A stretch of DNA of 64,000 nt, from assembly GCF_027627475.1 (NCBI RefSeq), contig NZ_CP115484.1, positions 3,580,001 to 3,644,000 of the forward strand. Reading direction: 5' to 3'. A program made the translations under genes and the position numbers. Below, piece after piece: positions 23,830 to 32,329 of the stretch (its first letter is position 1; each line of letters starts with the position of its first letter). The notes under the pieces were generated by a model. The model was given only the letters and a program-made list of their open reading frames with translations. It ran no database searches and had not been told where the DNA came from. The stretch comes from Paenibacillus sp. SYP-B4298. GTDB taxonomy: Bacteria; Bacillota; Bacilli; Paenibacillales; Paenibacillaceae.

Positions 23830-26655
23830 TCATCGAATAAGTCCCAGCCAATGCCAGAACGGGATGGAGACCATCACCGCCAGCAACACTGCAGCCCCAT
23901 ACGCCAGAGCAATCTGCTGGCCTTGCCGGTGGCTGAACGCCTTGCCCTCCGAGCTGTAATAGGCCGTGAGATACGTCGGTGATTGGTAGGTGAAAAAGAA
24001 CGGATCGGTCGCAAGCAAAATGACGAATACAAGCACCCAGGGATGTATGCCCAGCCCCGTCGAAATAGGCAGCAGCGCGGTAATAAGCAATATGACCGCC
24101 GGATCATCCCGAATCACCAGCGTCACGGCGAATGACAGTACAATGACTGCCAGCAAAAAAAGCAGCGGTGAAGCGGCGAACACTCCCATATGACCGCTCA
24201 GATAGCCCGACATAGCCTCCGCTATACCGAGCTGCTCTACCGCAGCGGCGAAGCTGAACGCTACCCCAAGGAAGAGCAGAAAGGTCCAGTCTATGCCAGT
24301 GGATAGCGTCCGCCGATCCAGCGCGCCCGTCACGATCAGCACGCCAAAGCCGCCCAGCATGATCCAGGTGCTGTCCACGCCATGCAGCGGCTGAGCGATC
24401 ATGAGCAAGATGCAGGATACCACGGTCAACAGCGCGATCCGCTCCAGCTTCGACAGGGGACCAAGCAGCCCAAGCTGCTGATCGAGCACCTCCGGCGAGA
24501 TGGGACGCAGCGCTTCTGTGCGCCCAAACATGCGCAGCAGCAGTGCAATCATCACCGCGGCGAAGACGGCCAGAGCAGGAATAGCATAGACCAGCCAGGC
24601 GAGCCAGGACACCGGGTGCTTGCCGCCAGCCAGACCGTAGGCCATCACATTCGTATAAGAGCCTGTCAGCACGAACGGCGCGGTAAAGCCGTAGAAGATC
24701 ATTGCCGCCAGGCCGAAGCCTGCCGCCCCTTTGCTGCGATCGGCAAGCCCCATCGACTCCGACAAGGTGCGGGCGATCGGAACACCCAGCGACACCTTAA
24801 CGGAGGACGAAGGAATAAGCGGATTCATCGCCAAGCCCCCGATAATAATGCCCCATAACTGCCCCCGGTATCCTGGAGGGAATCGCTTGAGCGCATTGAG
24901 CGCCAGCCGGTACAGAATCCCCGACTTCGTAATGACCGCACTCATCGCCATAATAAAGATCATGTATAGCCAGGTTGTCGAGCCGAAGCCCGATAATGCC
25001 GCTTCTGGCGTCACCAGACCGCCGGTTATCCAGAGCATCACCATGCCGAGCGCCACCAGATAGTCGGGGATGACATTAATAATCCACAGAATGACAGCAG
25101 CGATCGCTATCCCGATGAATCGCATCGCCTCCGGGGACAGTCCGCCGACAGGCTCTAGCCAACCGAACAATACGATGCAGGCCAACGCCAGCAGCACGAA
25201 GAAGGTCTCCATCAGCCGATGACCCTGGAGCAGCCTACCGGCTCCCGCCCCCAGCAGTTGGCTGCGCTGCATGGCGAGCTTCAGCCTGGATAGGCCATAG
25301 CTCGTTAGCTCGCTCTCTGACGCCGCAGCCGCCTCCCCGCGCTGAAGATAGCGCTGCGCCTGTTGCTCTCGTCCCGCCTTGAGCGCCAGCTCCGCACCCA
25401 AACTGTAAAGTACAAGGCGTTCGGGCGGTGCGAAGGCGGCCTCGCCAGACTCCAGCACCCGCTCGAGCAGCGATACGCCCTGGTCGGGGTCATGCTCCAG
25501 CGCACTGCGCAGCACAGCTACCAGGCTGCTCAAGCGGCCGGCATACTGCTGGGCAGGGAGAGCAGCCAGCGTCCGCAGCAGCTCCGGCCCTAGCTCCATC
25601 CCTGGTTCCGCCCCAAGCTCCATCCTCGGCGGCTTCAGCTCCGTGGCAGCTCCTCGCTCCACCCCCGTCCCGTTCAGCGATATATCGTCCCAGGGAACAG
25701 AGCGGGCACCAGACGCTCCCCGTGCTATCGTAGTTGCTCCGGCAAGTCTGGCAGATTGTCCCTTAGCTGGTTGGGGTGGGAGCGGTGCTGCGGCCAAGCC
25801 ATGGCTACCCAGAAGCTCAAGCGCCGCTGCCCATTCCTCCTGGTCGAGATACAGCAGCAGCAGCTCCTTCCACAGTCCTGCATGCGCATAGAACGTCCGG
25901 GCCTCCTGCAGCCAGTCCTCCAGTTGCTGATGCCCATACAGGCTTTTGCCCAGCTCCAGCACCAGTTGGCGCCGTTCCGTCTCGAACACGAGACGAGAAC
26001 TCTCAAGGGCATCACTCTGCCCGCTGCCCAGACTCACCCAGGGAAGCCACAGCGCCGCCTCCTGCAAGCGTTCCCCCTCTGCCAGCAAGCCTGCATGCTG
26101 CGCCAATGCTTCCGGCATGCTGCCGAGCAGCGCACAGCGAACAACCAGCTCCCGCGCCTGCTTCGGGAGTTGGAGCAATTGCTCCTGCAGCTTCGAAGCC
26201 TGCTCCTCCTTGGCAGCCTGCAGCCGGTTATTGGTCGACACCAACCGTTGCGATAGTTGGTGGATGAAATAGGAGGAAATCGCCGGGTGGTCTGTTAGCA
26301 ACTGATCCAGTGTAGGCGAATCAATGCTGTACAGCTCCGTAGGCTGGGCGGCGACAGCCGCTGCTGAACGGGTCTCTCCGGTCAGCAGTGCCATCTCGCC
26401 CAGCACATCTCCCTCGCCAAGCACGGCTAACAGCCTGCGCTCTCCGCCTTCCGATGCCGCGTACAGCTCGATCCTGCCAGATATGATAATATACATCCGG
26501 TCTCCCGGGTCACCCTGATTGAACAGCGTCTCTCCGGGTGTATAGCGTTCCTTGTTCAGCTTGCCCAACAGCCGAGCCAGCTCCAGATTCGAGAGCTTGC
26601 TGAACAGCTCGATCTTTTGCAGTGCCAACGATTCATCCCCCTGGTTCTCTGTCAT
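23830..26655 (-). CDS. Cyclic-nucleotide-binding domain fused to SLC13/DASS anion transporter
   Basis: 941 residues in three parts. Residues 15-135: CRP-like cyclic-nucleotide-binding fold with a phosphate-cassette-like GEMALLTGETRSAAAV. Residues 140-470: helical, leucine- and alanine-rich linker with coiled-coil-like and TPR-like stretches (AGREQQAQRYLQRGEAAAASE) and a low-complexity middle. Residues 485-941: about 11-12 membrane helices of the divalent anion:sodium symporter family (NPLIPSSSVKVSLGVPIA, TAPFVLTGSYTNVMAYG, FFFTYQSPTYLTAYYS). Probably a dicarboxylate or sulfate importer gated by a nucleotide, which is inference. The ATG at 26655 lacks a spaced ribosome-binding site; TTG at 26628 has AGGGGG 8 nt upstream and may be the true start. 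Monocistronic, divergent from the ABC operon. Confidence 0.82.
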   Translation of the reverse strand: MTENQGDESLALQKIELFSKLSNLELARLLGKLNKERYTPGETLFNQGDPGDRMYIIISGRIELYAASEGGERRLLAVLGEGDVLGEMALLTGETRSAAAVAAQPTELYSIDSPTLDQLLTDHPAISSYFIHQLSQRLVSTNNRLQAAKEEQASKLQEQLLQLPKQARELVVRCALLGSMPEALAQHAGLLAEGERLQEAALWLPWVSLGSGQSDALESSRLVFETERRQLVLELGKSLYGHQQLEDWLQEARTFYAHAGLWKELLLLYLDQEEWAAALELLGSHGLAAAPLPPQPAKGQSARLAGATTIARGASGARSVPWDDISLNGTGVERGAATELKPPRMELGAEPGMELGPELLRTLAALPAQQYAGRLSSLVAVLRSALEHDPDQGVSLLERVLESGEAAFAPPERLVLYSLGAELALKAGREQQAQRYLQRGEAAAASESELTSYGLSRLKLAMQRSQLLGAGAGRLLQGHRLMETFFVLLALACIVLFGWLEPVGGLSPEAMRFIGIAIAAVILWIINVIPDYLVALGMVMLWITGGLVTPEAALSGFGSTTWLYMIFIMAMSAVITKSGILYRLALNALKRFPPGYRGQLWGIIIGGLAMNPLIPSSSVKVSLGVPIARTLSESMGLADRSKGAAGFGLAAMIFYGFTAPFVLTGSYTNVMAYGLAGGKHPVSWLAWLVYAIPALAVFAAVMIALLLRMFGRTEALRPISPEVLDQQLGLLGPLSKLERIALLTVVSCILLMIAQPLHGVDSTWIMLGGFGVLIVTGALDRRTLSTGIDWTFLLFLGVAFSFAAAVEQLGIAEAMSGYLSGHMGVFAASPLLFLLAVIVLSFAVTLVIRDDPAVILLITALLPISTGLGIHPWVLVFVILLATDPFFFTYQSPTYLTAYYSSEGKAFSHRQGQQIALAYGAAVLLAVMVSIPFWHWLGLIR

Positions 26656-26713
26656 CCTATTTTTCTATTTTCAAGCAAAAAATGAGTGCTGACAAGTATT
26701 TTTGCATCAAGTA

Positions 26714-26741
26714 TTGACAGTGATCAGGTAGCAATGATAAT
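26714..26741 (+). promoter_or_regulatory. Promoter of the ABC-2 exporter operon
   Basis: TTGACA, a 16-nt spacer and GATAAT, 38 nt before the GTG start of the ATPase gene. Confidence 0.7.
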
Positions 26742-26778
26742 ATCTTCCTTCCTACTACATAAACGGAGGATAGCAATC

Positions 26779-27759
26779 GTGATTACTGTACAAGACTTGA
26801 GTAAGACCTTCCGGGTAGCGGAGCGCTCATCCGGCCTGGGGCAAGCCTTCAAGTCGTTATTTCATCCACGTTACAAAACCGTTGAAGCCCTGAAGGACAT
26901 CAGCTTCACCATCCCGCAGGGCGAGATCGTCGGCTACATCGGCCCGAACGGGGCAGGCAAATCGACCACGATCAAGGTAATGAGCGGCATACTCGTCCCC
27001 GATCAAGGCACCTGCTCCATTATGGGCTATACGCCATGGGAGCAGCGCGTCAGCTATGTCAAGCATATCGGTGTCGTGTTCGGACAGCGCTCCCAGCTAT
27101 GGTGGGATGTTCCGGTCATCGACTCCTTTGAGCTGCTGCGCGATATATATGCGGTGCCACAGACAGAGTACCGCAGCAATCTGGCACTGCTGACAGAGCT
27201 GCTGGCGCTGGAGCCGATGCTGGGGACACCCGTCCGCCAGCTCAGTCTGGGCCAGCGAATGCGCTGCGAGATTGCCGCCTCGCTCCTGCATAGCCCCAGC
27301 GTGCTGTTCCTCGATGAACCCACGATTGGCCTCGATGCGATGTCCAAGCTCGCTGTGCGGGAGTTCATCCGAATGATTAACAAGGAAAGAGGCGTCACCG
27401 TCATCCTGACGACCCATGACATGAGCGACATCGAGGCGCTTGCCTCGCGCATCCTGCTCATTGGCAAGGGGCGTCTGCTGCATGACGGAAGCTTGCAAGC
27501 GCTTCGCAGCCAATTCGGTGCGATCAAGACGATTACCGCCGAGTTCCGCCCTGCTAGCGCTCCGGCCATCATCGCTGGCGCCACGACGCTCTCCTGGTCG
27601 CCTGAGCGCGCCGAATTCCAGGTGGACACGAGCCAGGTCGCAATCTCGACCATCCTGGCGGCATTATCCGAGCAGGTCGAGCTGCTTGATGTGTCGATCG
27701 ATGCCCAGCCGATCGAGGACTTGATTATGCAGCTCTATAAGGAGCATGAGCTGCTATGA
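26779..27759 (+). CDS. ABC exporter ATP-binding protein (COG4586 type)
   Basis: 327 residues from GTG 26779, which has GGAGG 9 nt upstream; upstream in-frame codons lack one. Walker A GPNGAGKST (55-63), Q-loop region VVFGQRSQLWWD, signature LSLGQRMR, Walker B VLFLDEPT, H-loop TTHD. The VVFGQRSQLWWDVPVIDSF stretch and the extra C-terminal domain are typical of the ATPase that pairs with two ABC-2 permeases in a conserved three-gene exporter of unknown substrate. The stop overlaps the start of the next gene (ATGA), so the operon is tightly coupled. Confidence 0.88.
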   Translation: MITVQDLSKTFRVAERSSGLGQAFKSLFHPRYKTVEALKDISFTIPQGEIVGYIGPNGAGKSTTIKVMSGILVPDQGTCSIMGYTPWEQRVSYVKHIGVVFGQRSQLWWDVPVIDSFELLRDIYAVPQTEYRSNLALLTELLALEPMLGTPVRQLSLGQRMRCEIAASLLHSPSVLFLDEPTIGLDAMSKLAVREFIRMINKERGVTVILTTHDMSDIEALASRILLIGKGRLLHDGSLQALRSQFGAIKTITAEFRPASAPAIIAGATTLSWSPERAEFQVDTSQVAISTILAALSEQVELLDVSIDAQPIEDLIMQLYKEHELL

Positions 27760-28559
27760 GAATGTATCTGTCCGTCTTCAAGCTGCGGCTCTACACCGGA
27801 CTGCAGTACCGCACAGCGGCGCTGGCAGGCATAGCGACACAGTTTTTCTGGGGCTTTATCATCCTTATGGTATTTCAGGCCTTCTATCACCAGACTGCGG
27901 GCAGCCAGCCGATCTCCCTTCAGGAGCTGACCGCGTACATCTGGCTGCAGCAGGCATTTTTGGCCCTGATTATGCTCTGGTTCCGCGACAACGAATTATT
28001 CGATCTGATTACTACGGGCAATATCGCGTATGAGCTATGCCGACCAAGCGGCATCTACGGGTTCTGGTATGCGAAGCTGCTCGCCCAGCGCTTGGCTGGA
28101 GCTGCTCTGCGCAGCGGTCCGATACTTGTTGCAGCGATGTTGCTGCCTGGAGGCTATCGCCTTATGCTGCCCCCAGATGGAGCAGCGCTGGCCTTGTTCC
28201 TCCTCTCGCTGCTGATTGGCCTGGCTCTGATCGTTGCTATCTCGATGCTGATCTATATCAGCGTCTTCGTTACCTTGTCGCCTGCTGGTTCGCTTCTTAT
28301 GTTCGGCGTGCTGGGTGAATTTTGCGCGGGAATGGTCATTCCGGTGCCGCTCATGCCAGCCTGGCTGCAGCAGATCATCTATGTACTGCCCTTTCGCTGG
28401 AGTGCAGACTTCCCGTTTCGCGTCTACTCCGGCCATATCGGGACGCTGGATGCACTGACAGGGATCGGCATTCAACTGGTGTGGCTGGCTGTACTCGTTA
28501 TGCTAGGCAAGTGGCTCATGAAATTGGCGCTGCGCAGCGTCGTGGTACAGGGGGGATAG
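27756..28559 (+). CDS. ABC-2 type permease, first subunit (COG4587 type)
   Basis: 267 residues with six predicted helices. Starts MRMYLSVFKLRLYTGLQYR, overlaps the ATPase gene by 4 nt and ends 3 nt before the next permease. The helical layout and the stretch ITTGNIAYELCRPSGIYGFWYAKLLAQR resemble the DUF990/ABC2_membrane_6-related permeases found with COG4586 ATPases. Together the three proteins should form an exporter; the substrate is unknown. Confidence 0.82.
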   Translation: MRMYLSVFKLRLYTGLQYRTAALAGIATQFFWGFIILMVFQAFYHQTAGSQPISLQELTAYIWLQQAFLALIMLWFRDNELFDLITTGNIAYELCRPSGIYGFWYAKLLAQRLAGAALRSGPILVAAMLLPGGYRLMLPPDGAALALFLLSLLIGLALIVAISMLIYISVFVTLSPAGSLLMFGVLGEFCAGMVIPVPLMPAWLQQIIYVLPFRWSADFPFRVYSGHIGTLDALTGIGIQLVWLAVLVMLGKWLMKLALRSVVVQGG

Positions 28560-28562
28560 ACG

Positions 28563-29345
28563 ATGCAACTGTATTGGAAATATATGACTATCTTATTCAA
28601 ATCACAACTGCAATACCGTGCTTCCTTCCTCCTGCTGTCGCTAGGCCAATTTCTTGTGCCGTTCTCCATCTTCGCCGGGGTGTATTTCCTGTTCGAGCGA
28701 TTCGGCCAGATCAAGGGCTGGAGCTTCCCGGAGGTTGCACTATGCTTTGCCGTCATTCATATGTCGTTTGCCATTAGCGAATGCTTCGCTCGCGGCTTCG
28801 ACAGCTTCTCCGGGCTGATCCGGCGAGGCGACTTCGACCGGCTGCTCGTCCGTCCGCGCGGCACCGTGCTGCAGGTGCTGGGCTCCAGCTTCGAATTCAC
28901 GCGGATCGGACGGCTCGTGCAGAGCGTGCTTGTACTCATCTATGCCGTGTCTTCCCTGGAGATGGCGTGGACGATTCCCAAGGCACTCACGCTCGGCTTC
29001 ATGATTGCGAGCGGCGTGTTTATCTTTACCGGAATCTTCATGCTTGCAGCGACACTATGCTTCTGGACTGTTCAAGGTCTGGAGGTCGCCAACATCTTCA
29101 CCGATGGCGGGCGGGAGATGGCGCAGTATCCGCTTCATATCTATGAGACATGGGTGAAGCGCTTCTTCACCTTCGTCATCCCGTTTGGCTGTGTCAATTA
29201 CGTGCCGCTGCTCTACATCTTAGGCAAGTCTGGCGAAGATAGCTGGCTCTACATGCTTGCACCGACCGCTGGCATCGCCTTCATCCTCCCTTGCCTGCTC
29301 ATATGGAATATCGGAGTTCGGCATTACCGTTCCACGGGCTCCTAG
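28563..29345 (+). CDS. ABC-2 type permease, second subunit (COG3694 type)
   Basis: 260 residues, six predicted helices, start MQLYWKYMTILFKSQLQYR. Paralogous in layout to the preceding permease: RRGDFDRLLVRPRGTVLQVLGSSFEFTRIGR corresponds to the same cytoplasmic loop, as in ABC2_membrane_6 proteins. Last gene of the trio; its stop codon is followed within bases by a 27-bp minisatellite and no conventional terminator. Confidence 0.82.
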   Translation: MQLYWKYMTILFKSQLQYRASFLLLSLGQFLVPFSIFAGVYFLFERFGQIKGWSFPEVALCFAVIHMSFAISECFARGFDSFSGLIRRGDFDRLLVRPRGTVLQVLGSSFEFTRIGRLVQSVLVLIYAVSSLEMAWTIPKALTLGFMIASGVFIFTGIFMLAATLCFWTVQGLEVANIFTDGGREMAQYPLHIYETWVKRFFTFVIPFGCVNYVPLLYILGKSGEDSWLYMLAPTAGIAFILPCLLIWNIGVRHYRSTGS

Positions 29346-29530
29346 CCGCAGCACGCAGACGCAGCACGCAGACGCAGTCGTACAGACACAGCGCACAGAC
29401 ACAGCGCACAGACGCTGGCGTACAGACACAGCGCACAGACGCTGGCGTACAGACGCAGCGGACAGACGCTGTCGCGCAGTCGCAGCGGACAGACCCACTC
29501 GTACAGACACAGCGGACAGCGCTGCCGCAT
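29345..29530. repeat. 27-bp minisatellite
   Basis: Degenerate tandem repeat. Two identical 27-bp units occupy 29396-29422 and 29423-29449 (start CAGACACAGCGCACAGACG, end CTGGCGTA); three diverged units follow to 29530, and shorter related pieces precede from 29345. Because 27 is a multiple of 3, it keeps open frames on both strands, but these are artefacts of the repeat. It lies directly after the last exporter gene. No spacers, so not a CRISPR. Confidence 0.88.
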
Positions 29531-29601
29531 AGCACCAAGATGCAGCGGCGACATACGGCCGTTCGTACCGTACCATGCCGTAAGGCATGGCGACTGTCAA
29601 C

Positions 29602-29662
29602 GAAAACAACCGTCCCCGGTCGGGTGAAGGGCAAGATACCCTCAACGGCCGGGGACGGTTGT
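29602..29662 (-). terminator. Terminator of the 29.7-31.1 kb membrane gene
   Basis: 14-bp perfect stem ACAACCGTCCCCGG / CCGGGGACGGTTGT directly after the stop, followed on the minus strand by TTTTCG. The loop itself can pair (GGGTATCTTGCCC). It may also end the exporter transcript from the other side. Confidence 0.75.
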
Positions 29663-31111
29663 TCAGATGGCTACAAGCAGCACATAGAGCAGCAATGCAA
29701 GCGCCATAACCGCTGCAAAGCGATAATTGGCGCGCGTCAAGCGGAACACTGGCTGCTTGAGCAGACCGGCAAGCAGGTTATTCACCGCCGAAGCCGGAGA
29801 TACCGGATTGGATAGCGACCAACTGCCGAGCAGCAGGATCGCGAAGGAAACTGTGTTTAGCCCCACACTTGCCGGGTCGATACTCGTCACAAGCACCGTC
29901 ACGGTAACGATGGGATGCAGGCCAATGAGCGAGGTGAGGCCAACAGCAGCAACGGTAAGCAACGAGAAGGAAAACGCGACCGGCAGCGGCAGTTGTCCCA
30001 GCAGCTCCGGGATCGCCGGGCCGAACCCGATACCGCTAATCGCCCCACTGAAAAAGCCCGCCGCCAAAAACAGCGTCATCTCCTTCTGCAGCGAACCCAA
30101 GGTAACCCGGAAATGGTTCGTCAAGCCTTGCCGAAAGGTTGGCAGCTCGCGCTTGAGCATACACCATAGCAACGGGAACACCGAGGCCGCCAAGCACGTA
30201 ATAATAACCATCGGCAAATCCACCAACCGCTCCAGCAGCAGGATGACACCGATCGCCAGTATGAGGTAGGCGGCGAGCCCGGGAGGGAAGCCTGACGTTG
30301 TTGGCTTGTCCTCTCCTGCGGCAATGGTCCGCTCCGCAGGCAGTGGAGGCGCTGGAGTCTGGCTGAGCCGTATCGTATCGGCATCAGGCTGCGGCAAGCC
30401 CTCTTCATTGGTGACAGGCGGCATCGCGTCCGAGGCCTGGCGCAGCTTGGGGGCATCCACCAGCAGACTAATAGCCACGCTTAGCAGCGACAGAACTAAA
30501 AGATGCGGCAGCAGCACCGACCAGCTTACATGCAGTGAGCTGGCAACCAGCGTCATCGCTGCAAAATACGGCGACCACAAGATGGCTCCGCCAAACCCTC
30601 TGTTCATCGCCGCCGCAAGCAAGCTTGATAACGCCGGGGCGCGCGGCTTCACATAGACAAGATAATAGACGACCGGGATAGAACCCACATTAATAAAAGC
30701 GCCAAGAAGCTGTGTCAGCAGTTGGGTGCCCACCAGCAGACTCCCCGTGCTGCGCAAGCGCCGCTCATAGAAGCGCTCCAGTGCAGCATAGTATTCCGGC
30801 AACCGGACCGGGATACCGAATAACGGCGCAAAGACAAACAGCGTCACCAAGGTCGCATTCATCGATGCGGCCTGAAGCCACGCGGCAAGCGGCGCTTGCT
30901 GAAGTATCAGGCTGACCGTGCCTACGATCATAAACACAAGGCTAAGGTAGAGCGCTGTTCCACGCAGATGGCGCAGCAGCACCCCGATTGCCGCTAGAGC
31001 CAGCCAGCCGACAGCATAGCCGAGCAGTGTCCAATGAGTGAGCTGATATGCAATAAAGGTGACCGCCAGCATCAATACCAGCGGCCTGTCTACAATCTTG
31101 AGTCGTTCCAT
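29663..31111 (-). CDS. Polytopic membrane protein of unknown function
   Basis: 482 residues from ATG 31111 (GAAGG 9 nt upstream; the longer frame running into the MITE is not supported). About 11-12 hydrophobic helices in two blocks separated by a hydrophilic loop (about 210-260, rich in Pro and Asp). Recurrent features are INVGSIPVVYYLVYVKPR, AAAMNRGFGGAILWSPYFA and the C-terminal SWSLSNPVSPASAVNN, suggesting an ion-transporter-type two-repeat permease. I do not recognise a named family. A MITE copy sits 28 nt upstream and may have replaced its promoter region. Confidence 0.7.
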   Translation of the reverse strand: MERLKIVDRPLVLMLAVTFIAYQLTHWTLLGYAVGWLALAAIGVLLRHLRGTALYLSLVFMIVGTVSLILQQAPLAAWLQAASMNATLVTLFVFAPLFGIPVRLPEYYAALERFYERRLRSTGSLLVGTQLLTQLLGAFINVGSIPVVYYLVYVKPRAPALSSLLAAAMNRGFGGAILWSPYFAAMTLVASSLHVSWSVLLPHLLVLSLLSVAISLLVDAPKLRQASDAMPPVTNEEGLPQPDADTIRLSQTPAPPLPAERTIAAGEDKPTTSGFPPGLAAYLILAIGVILLLERLVDLPMVIITCLAASVFPLLWCMLKRELPTFRQGLTNHFRVTLGSLQKEMTLFLAAGFFSGAISGIGFGPAIPELLGQLPLPVAFSFSLLTVAAVGLTSLIGLHPIVTVTVLVTSIDPASVGLNTVSFAILLLGSWSLSNPVSPASAVNNLLAGLLKQPVFRLTRANYRFAAVMALALLLYVLLVAI

Positions 31112-31138
31112 ACACGCATGCCTTCTTTTGTCGTCATT

Positions 31139-31290
31139 TAGGGCGTGTCGAAAAAAACGTTCAGGGGCATCTCTCCCCGCCTTTTCGCCCCATGCTGCGT
31201 TGCCTTTTCTTGACGTAGCCCCAGTACGCCTTTCCAAAAGCGCCTTGCCTGGAACAATAATTCATCCGTTCAAGGTTTTCAGACGCCCTA
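31139..31290. repeat. MITE-like element, copy 2 (152 bp)
   Basis: Same element as 19028-19193, same orientation, with ends TAGGGCGTGTC and GACGCCCTA. Terminal repeats are more decayed (insertion of A residues on the left, deletion on the right). Internal blocks TTTTCGCCCCATGCTGCGTT and GCGCCTTGCCTGGAAC are retained. Confidence 0.78.
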
Positions 31291-31370
31291 GTTCTTAGTC
31301 ATTATCAAGTGCTTCCGCTCAAGAGTCAACCCCTTCCCCTGATATTTGCGGTTAGCGAAGCAGTACCAAC

Positions 31371-31398
31371 AAAAACAGGCCAGCCCAAGTGGCTGGCC
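31371..31398 (-). terminator. Terminator of the FMN-reductase gene
   Basis: GGCCAGCC, 5-nt loop, GGCTGGCC then TGTTTTTG on the minus strand, 26 nt past the stop. Confidence 0.85.
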
Positions 31399-31423
31399 CC
31401 ATACTCTATTATGGCGACTGCGA

Positions 31424-31993
31424 TTAGATATTCCCGCTCTCGATCTGCTGCGCCCTGCCAGCAAGCAGCTTCACAATCTCTGCGTATTCTGTCAATGCCA
31501 CATCCAGACGGGTGCGCAGCTCCTCGTTCAGCACGGCTTCGCCCTGCTCATTGCGCGCCACCTGCGAATCGACAGCGAACACGCCTGTCAGCAAGTGACG
31601 CGCGCCCAGCGCAGACAGCACCGGCTTCAAGGCGTAGTCGATGCTCAAGAAATGAGCGATCGTCCCGCCGATGAACAGCGGCAGCACCGGCTTGCCGACA
31701 AGCCCTTTTTGCGGCAGCAAATCCAGCACAGCCTTCAACAATCCCGTGTAAGAAGCCTTATAGACCGGCGATGCGACGATCACTGCATCCGCAGAAGCGA
31801 CTGCCGCTCCGATCCCCTGGATCGCGGGGCTGTCGAACCGCGCGAACAGCAGATCCTCTGCCGGGAGATCCGTTGCATGAATCGCAGACACCTCGAAGCC
31901 TGCCTGCTCCAGCGCTTGAGTCGCATAGTCTACGATGCCGAATAGTCTGGAGCTCCTGGATGGGCTCCCTGTAAGGATTACAATCTTGGCCAT
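31424..31993 (-). CDS. NADPH-dependent FMN reductase (SsuE-like)
   Basis: 189 residues, flavodoxin-like fold. The FMN phosphate loop is GSPSRSSR (residues 8-15); SPVYKASYTGLLKAVLDLL near 75-95 is the signature of SsuE/MsuE-type reductases, which supply FMNH2 to sulfonate monooxygenases. No ssuD monooxygenase is present here. ATG 31993 begins MAKIVILTGSPS, colinear with SsuE. It follows yezD and the sulfate-transport genes on the same strand, supporting a sulfur-scavenging role, inferred from context. General quinone or azo reductase activity cannot be excluded. Confidence 0.8.
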   Translation of the reverse strand: MAKIVILTGSPSRSSRLFGIVDYATQALEQAGFEVSAIHATDLPAEDLLFARFDSPAIQGIGAAVASADAVIVASPVYKASYTGLLKAVLDLLPQKGLVGKPVLPLFIGGTIAHFLSIDYALKPVLSALGARHLLTGVFAVDSQVARNEQGEAVLNEELRTRLDVALTEYAEIVKLLAGRAQQIESGNI

Positions 31994-32096
31994 TCCCTGA
32001 TCACACTCCTGCCTCATTAATAATGGTACTGCATCGGTTCCTGCCCACTCCTGAAGATACTACTGAGGGTACTCCTGAATGCTCCGCCCATTGCAG

Positions 32097-32294
32097 CTAT
32101 GTCACCGATCTCACAGGCTGCTCTGCACCGCGGCGCGATTCTGAGGATGGATCAAATCGTTTGCGCTCTGTACGATCGATCTGCACAATTCTTCCATCAT
32201 GGACAGTGATCAGCACCGATCCGTATTCCAAACCATTTAATTGATCAGAGATTCTCTCCGTCCACAATGAATCGATCTGTAGTGGCTTTGGCAT
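32097..32294 (-). CDS. yezD: YezD family protein (DUF2292)
   Basis: 65 residues from ATG 32294, preceded by AAGGAGAGAGG. The core LNGLEYGSVLITVHDGRIVQIDRTERKRF covers nearly the whole DUF2292/YezD domain. Small soluble protein of unknown biochemical function, found in Firmicutes next to sulfate or sulfonate assimilation genes, as here between a sulfate ABC transporter block and an SsuE-like reductase. The C-terminal tail (about 20 residues, rich in Arg and Ser) is outside the domain. Confidence 0.82.
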   Translation of the reverse strand: MPKPLQIDSLWTERISDQLNGLEYGSVLITVHDGRIVQIDRTERKRFDPSSESRRGAEQPVRSVT

Positions 32295-32329
32295 GGTTCC
32301 TCTCTCCTTACTATTCAGTGTAACAAATT

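Noticed and set aside
29345-29530. CRISPR array
   Set aside because: Units are contiguous without spacers and no cas genes are present.
29257-29815. Open frames on both strands across the 27-bp repeat
   Set aside because: Generated by a repeat length divisible by three; no start signals and biased composition.
31112-31237. N-terminal extension of the 29.7-31.1 kb membrane protein
   Set aside because: The extension is translated MITE sequence, hydrophilic and without a ribosome-binding site; ATG 31111 fits better.
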